Shown here piece by piece: positions 63,701 through 64,000 of a stretch of 64,000 nt of DNA; positions within the stretch are counted from its first letter, which is position 1; each line of letters opens with the position of its first letter. The DNA is from Egicoccus sp. AB-alg2. GTDB taxonomy: Bacteria; Actinomycetota; Nitriliruptoria; Nitriliruptorales; Nitriliruptoraceae. The stretch spans positions 62,001-126,000 of the forward strand of contig NZ_JBGUAX010000002.1 in the NCBI RefSeq assembly GCF_041821065.1, written 5' to 3'. A model generated the notes under the pieces. The model saw only the letters and a list, made by a program, of their open reading frames with translations, was not told the DNA's origin and did not search any database. Made by a program: the position numbers and the translations under genes.

Positions 63701-64000
63701 TCAGCCTTCGCCGGGGCTGACGAGACCGGTTTCGTAGGCGAGCACGACGGCCTGGACGCGGTCGCGGAGTCCGAGTTTCGCAAAGATGCGGGTGACGTGC
63801 GTCTTCACGGTGGCCTCGCCGAGGTAGAGCTCGGCAGCGATCTCTGCGTTGGACAGACCGCGGGCGATGACGCGCAAGACCTCGATCTCCCGTGGTGTGA
63901 GTGCGGCCAGGGTGTCCGGGATGTCACCCGAGGCTGGGGGATGATGGACGTAGGTCTCGACGAGCCGGCGGGTGACGGTGGGTGCGAACAGCATCTCGCC
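63701..64000 (-). CDS. NarL/LuxR-type response regulator, N-terminus beyond the window
   Basis: The visible ~98 residues contain FAPTVTRRLVETYV and the LuxR helix-turn-helix LTPREIEVLRVIARGLSNAEIAAELYLGEATVKTHVTRIFAKLGLRDRVQAVVLAYETGL. The receiver domain and start are outside. An in-frame ATG exists at 63994, but the frame is open to the window end and such proteins have ~210 residues, so the gene is taken as partial. It is convergent with the ABC transporter, which it may regulate. Confidence 0.88.
   Translation of the reverse strand, partial: GEMLFAPTVTRRLVETYVHHPPASGDIPDTLAALTPREIEVLRVIARGLSNAEIAAELYLGEATVKTHVTRIFAKLGLRDRVQAVVLAYETGLVSPGEG

Overview
High-GC actinobacterial chromosome. 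Long same-strand gene chains with 1-4 base ATGA, GTGA or TGATG overlaps, SARP/AfsR-like, WhiG-like and CmtR-like features, and an aroC-aroK-aroB / aroQ-pepQ-efp-nusB / pyrR-pyrBC-carAB-pyrKDF order next to a complete type IV pilus (T4P) locus all fit Actinobacteria. A deep lineage such as Nitriliruptoria is my guess; there is no rRNA or tRNA gene to test it.

Layout. 0-6.8 kb: acetyl-xylan-esterase-like hydrolase, a Clp-N-like protein, a short two-domain pyruvate phosphate dikinase with a winged-helix neighbour, a divergent VOC/MarR pair with visible operators, a four-helix membrane protein, and a small gene between direct repeats. 6.9-16.9 kb (minus): complete pyrimidine operon pyrR-pyrB-pyrC-carA-carB-pyrK-pyrD-pyrF, with a PyrR-binding hairpin and a leader ORF. 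17-21.5 kb: PH-like membrane protein, then aroQ-pepQ-efp-nusB-patatin (minus). 21.6-25 kb (plus): AAA ATPase, double YCII protein and a frameshifted ECF sigma factor, standing between aroQ and aroB. 25.3-28.2 kb (minus): aroC-aroK-aroB.

28.3-44.6 kb (minus): T4P locus. Reading order is roadblock/LC7 protein, DUF4388 protein, small GTPase, PilB, MshEN-PilT, PilC, a c-di-GMP-I riboswitch, PilA, PilD, a small HTH protein, PilM, PilN, PilO, a PilP-position protein and three pseudopilin/PilX-like proteins. Two sigma-28/WhiG-type promoter matches with identical spacing (TAAG-N15-GCCGA) lie before the first gene and just before the riboswitch. With MshEN domains on both motors this suggests control by c-di-GMP at initiation, at the leader RNA and at the motors. 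It is the most interesting system here.

44.7-64 kb: accessory genes on both strands. They include DUF488, a broken hydrolase joined to DUF1905, a berberine-bridge-like oxidase, a LuxR regulator opposite a hydrolase, a CmtR-like repressor with a short cation transporter, an AfsR-like giant regulator, a DUF222-HNH protein, a tight five-gene operon (AhpD-like, 60-aa protein, OsmC, MddA/NnrU-like, hydrolase-glycosyltransferase fusion), a frameshifted acetyltransferase-like gene, an ABC-2 export pair and a NarL-type regulator cut by the window end. I saw no CRISPR array, tRNA, rRNA, IS transposase or phage module.
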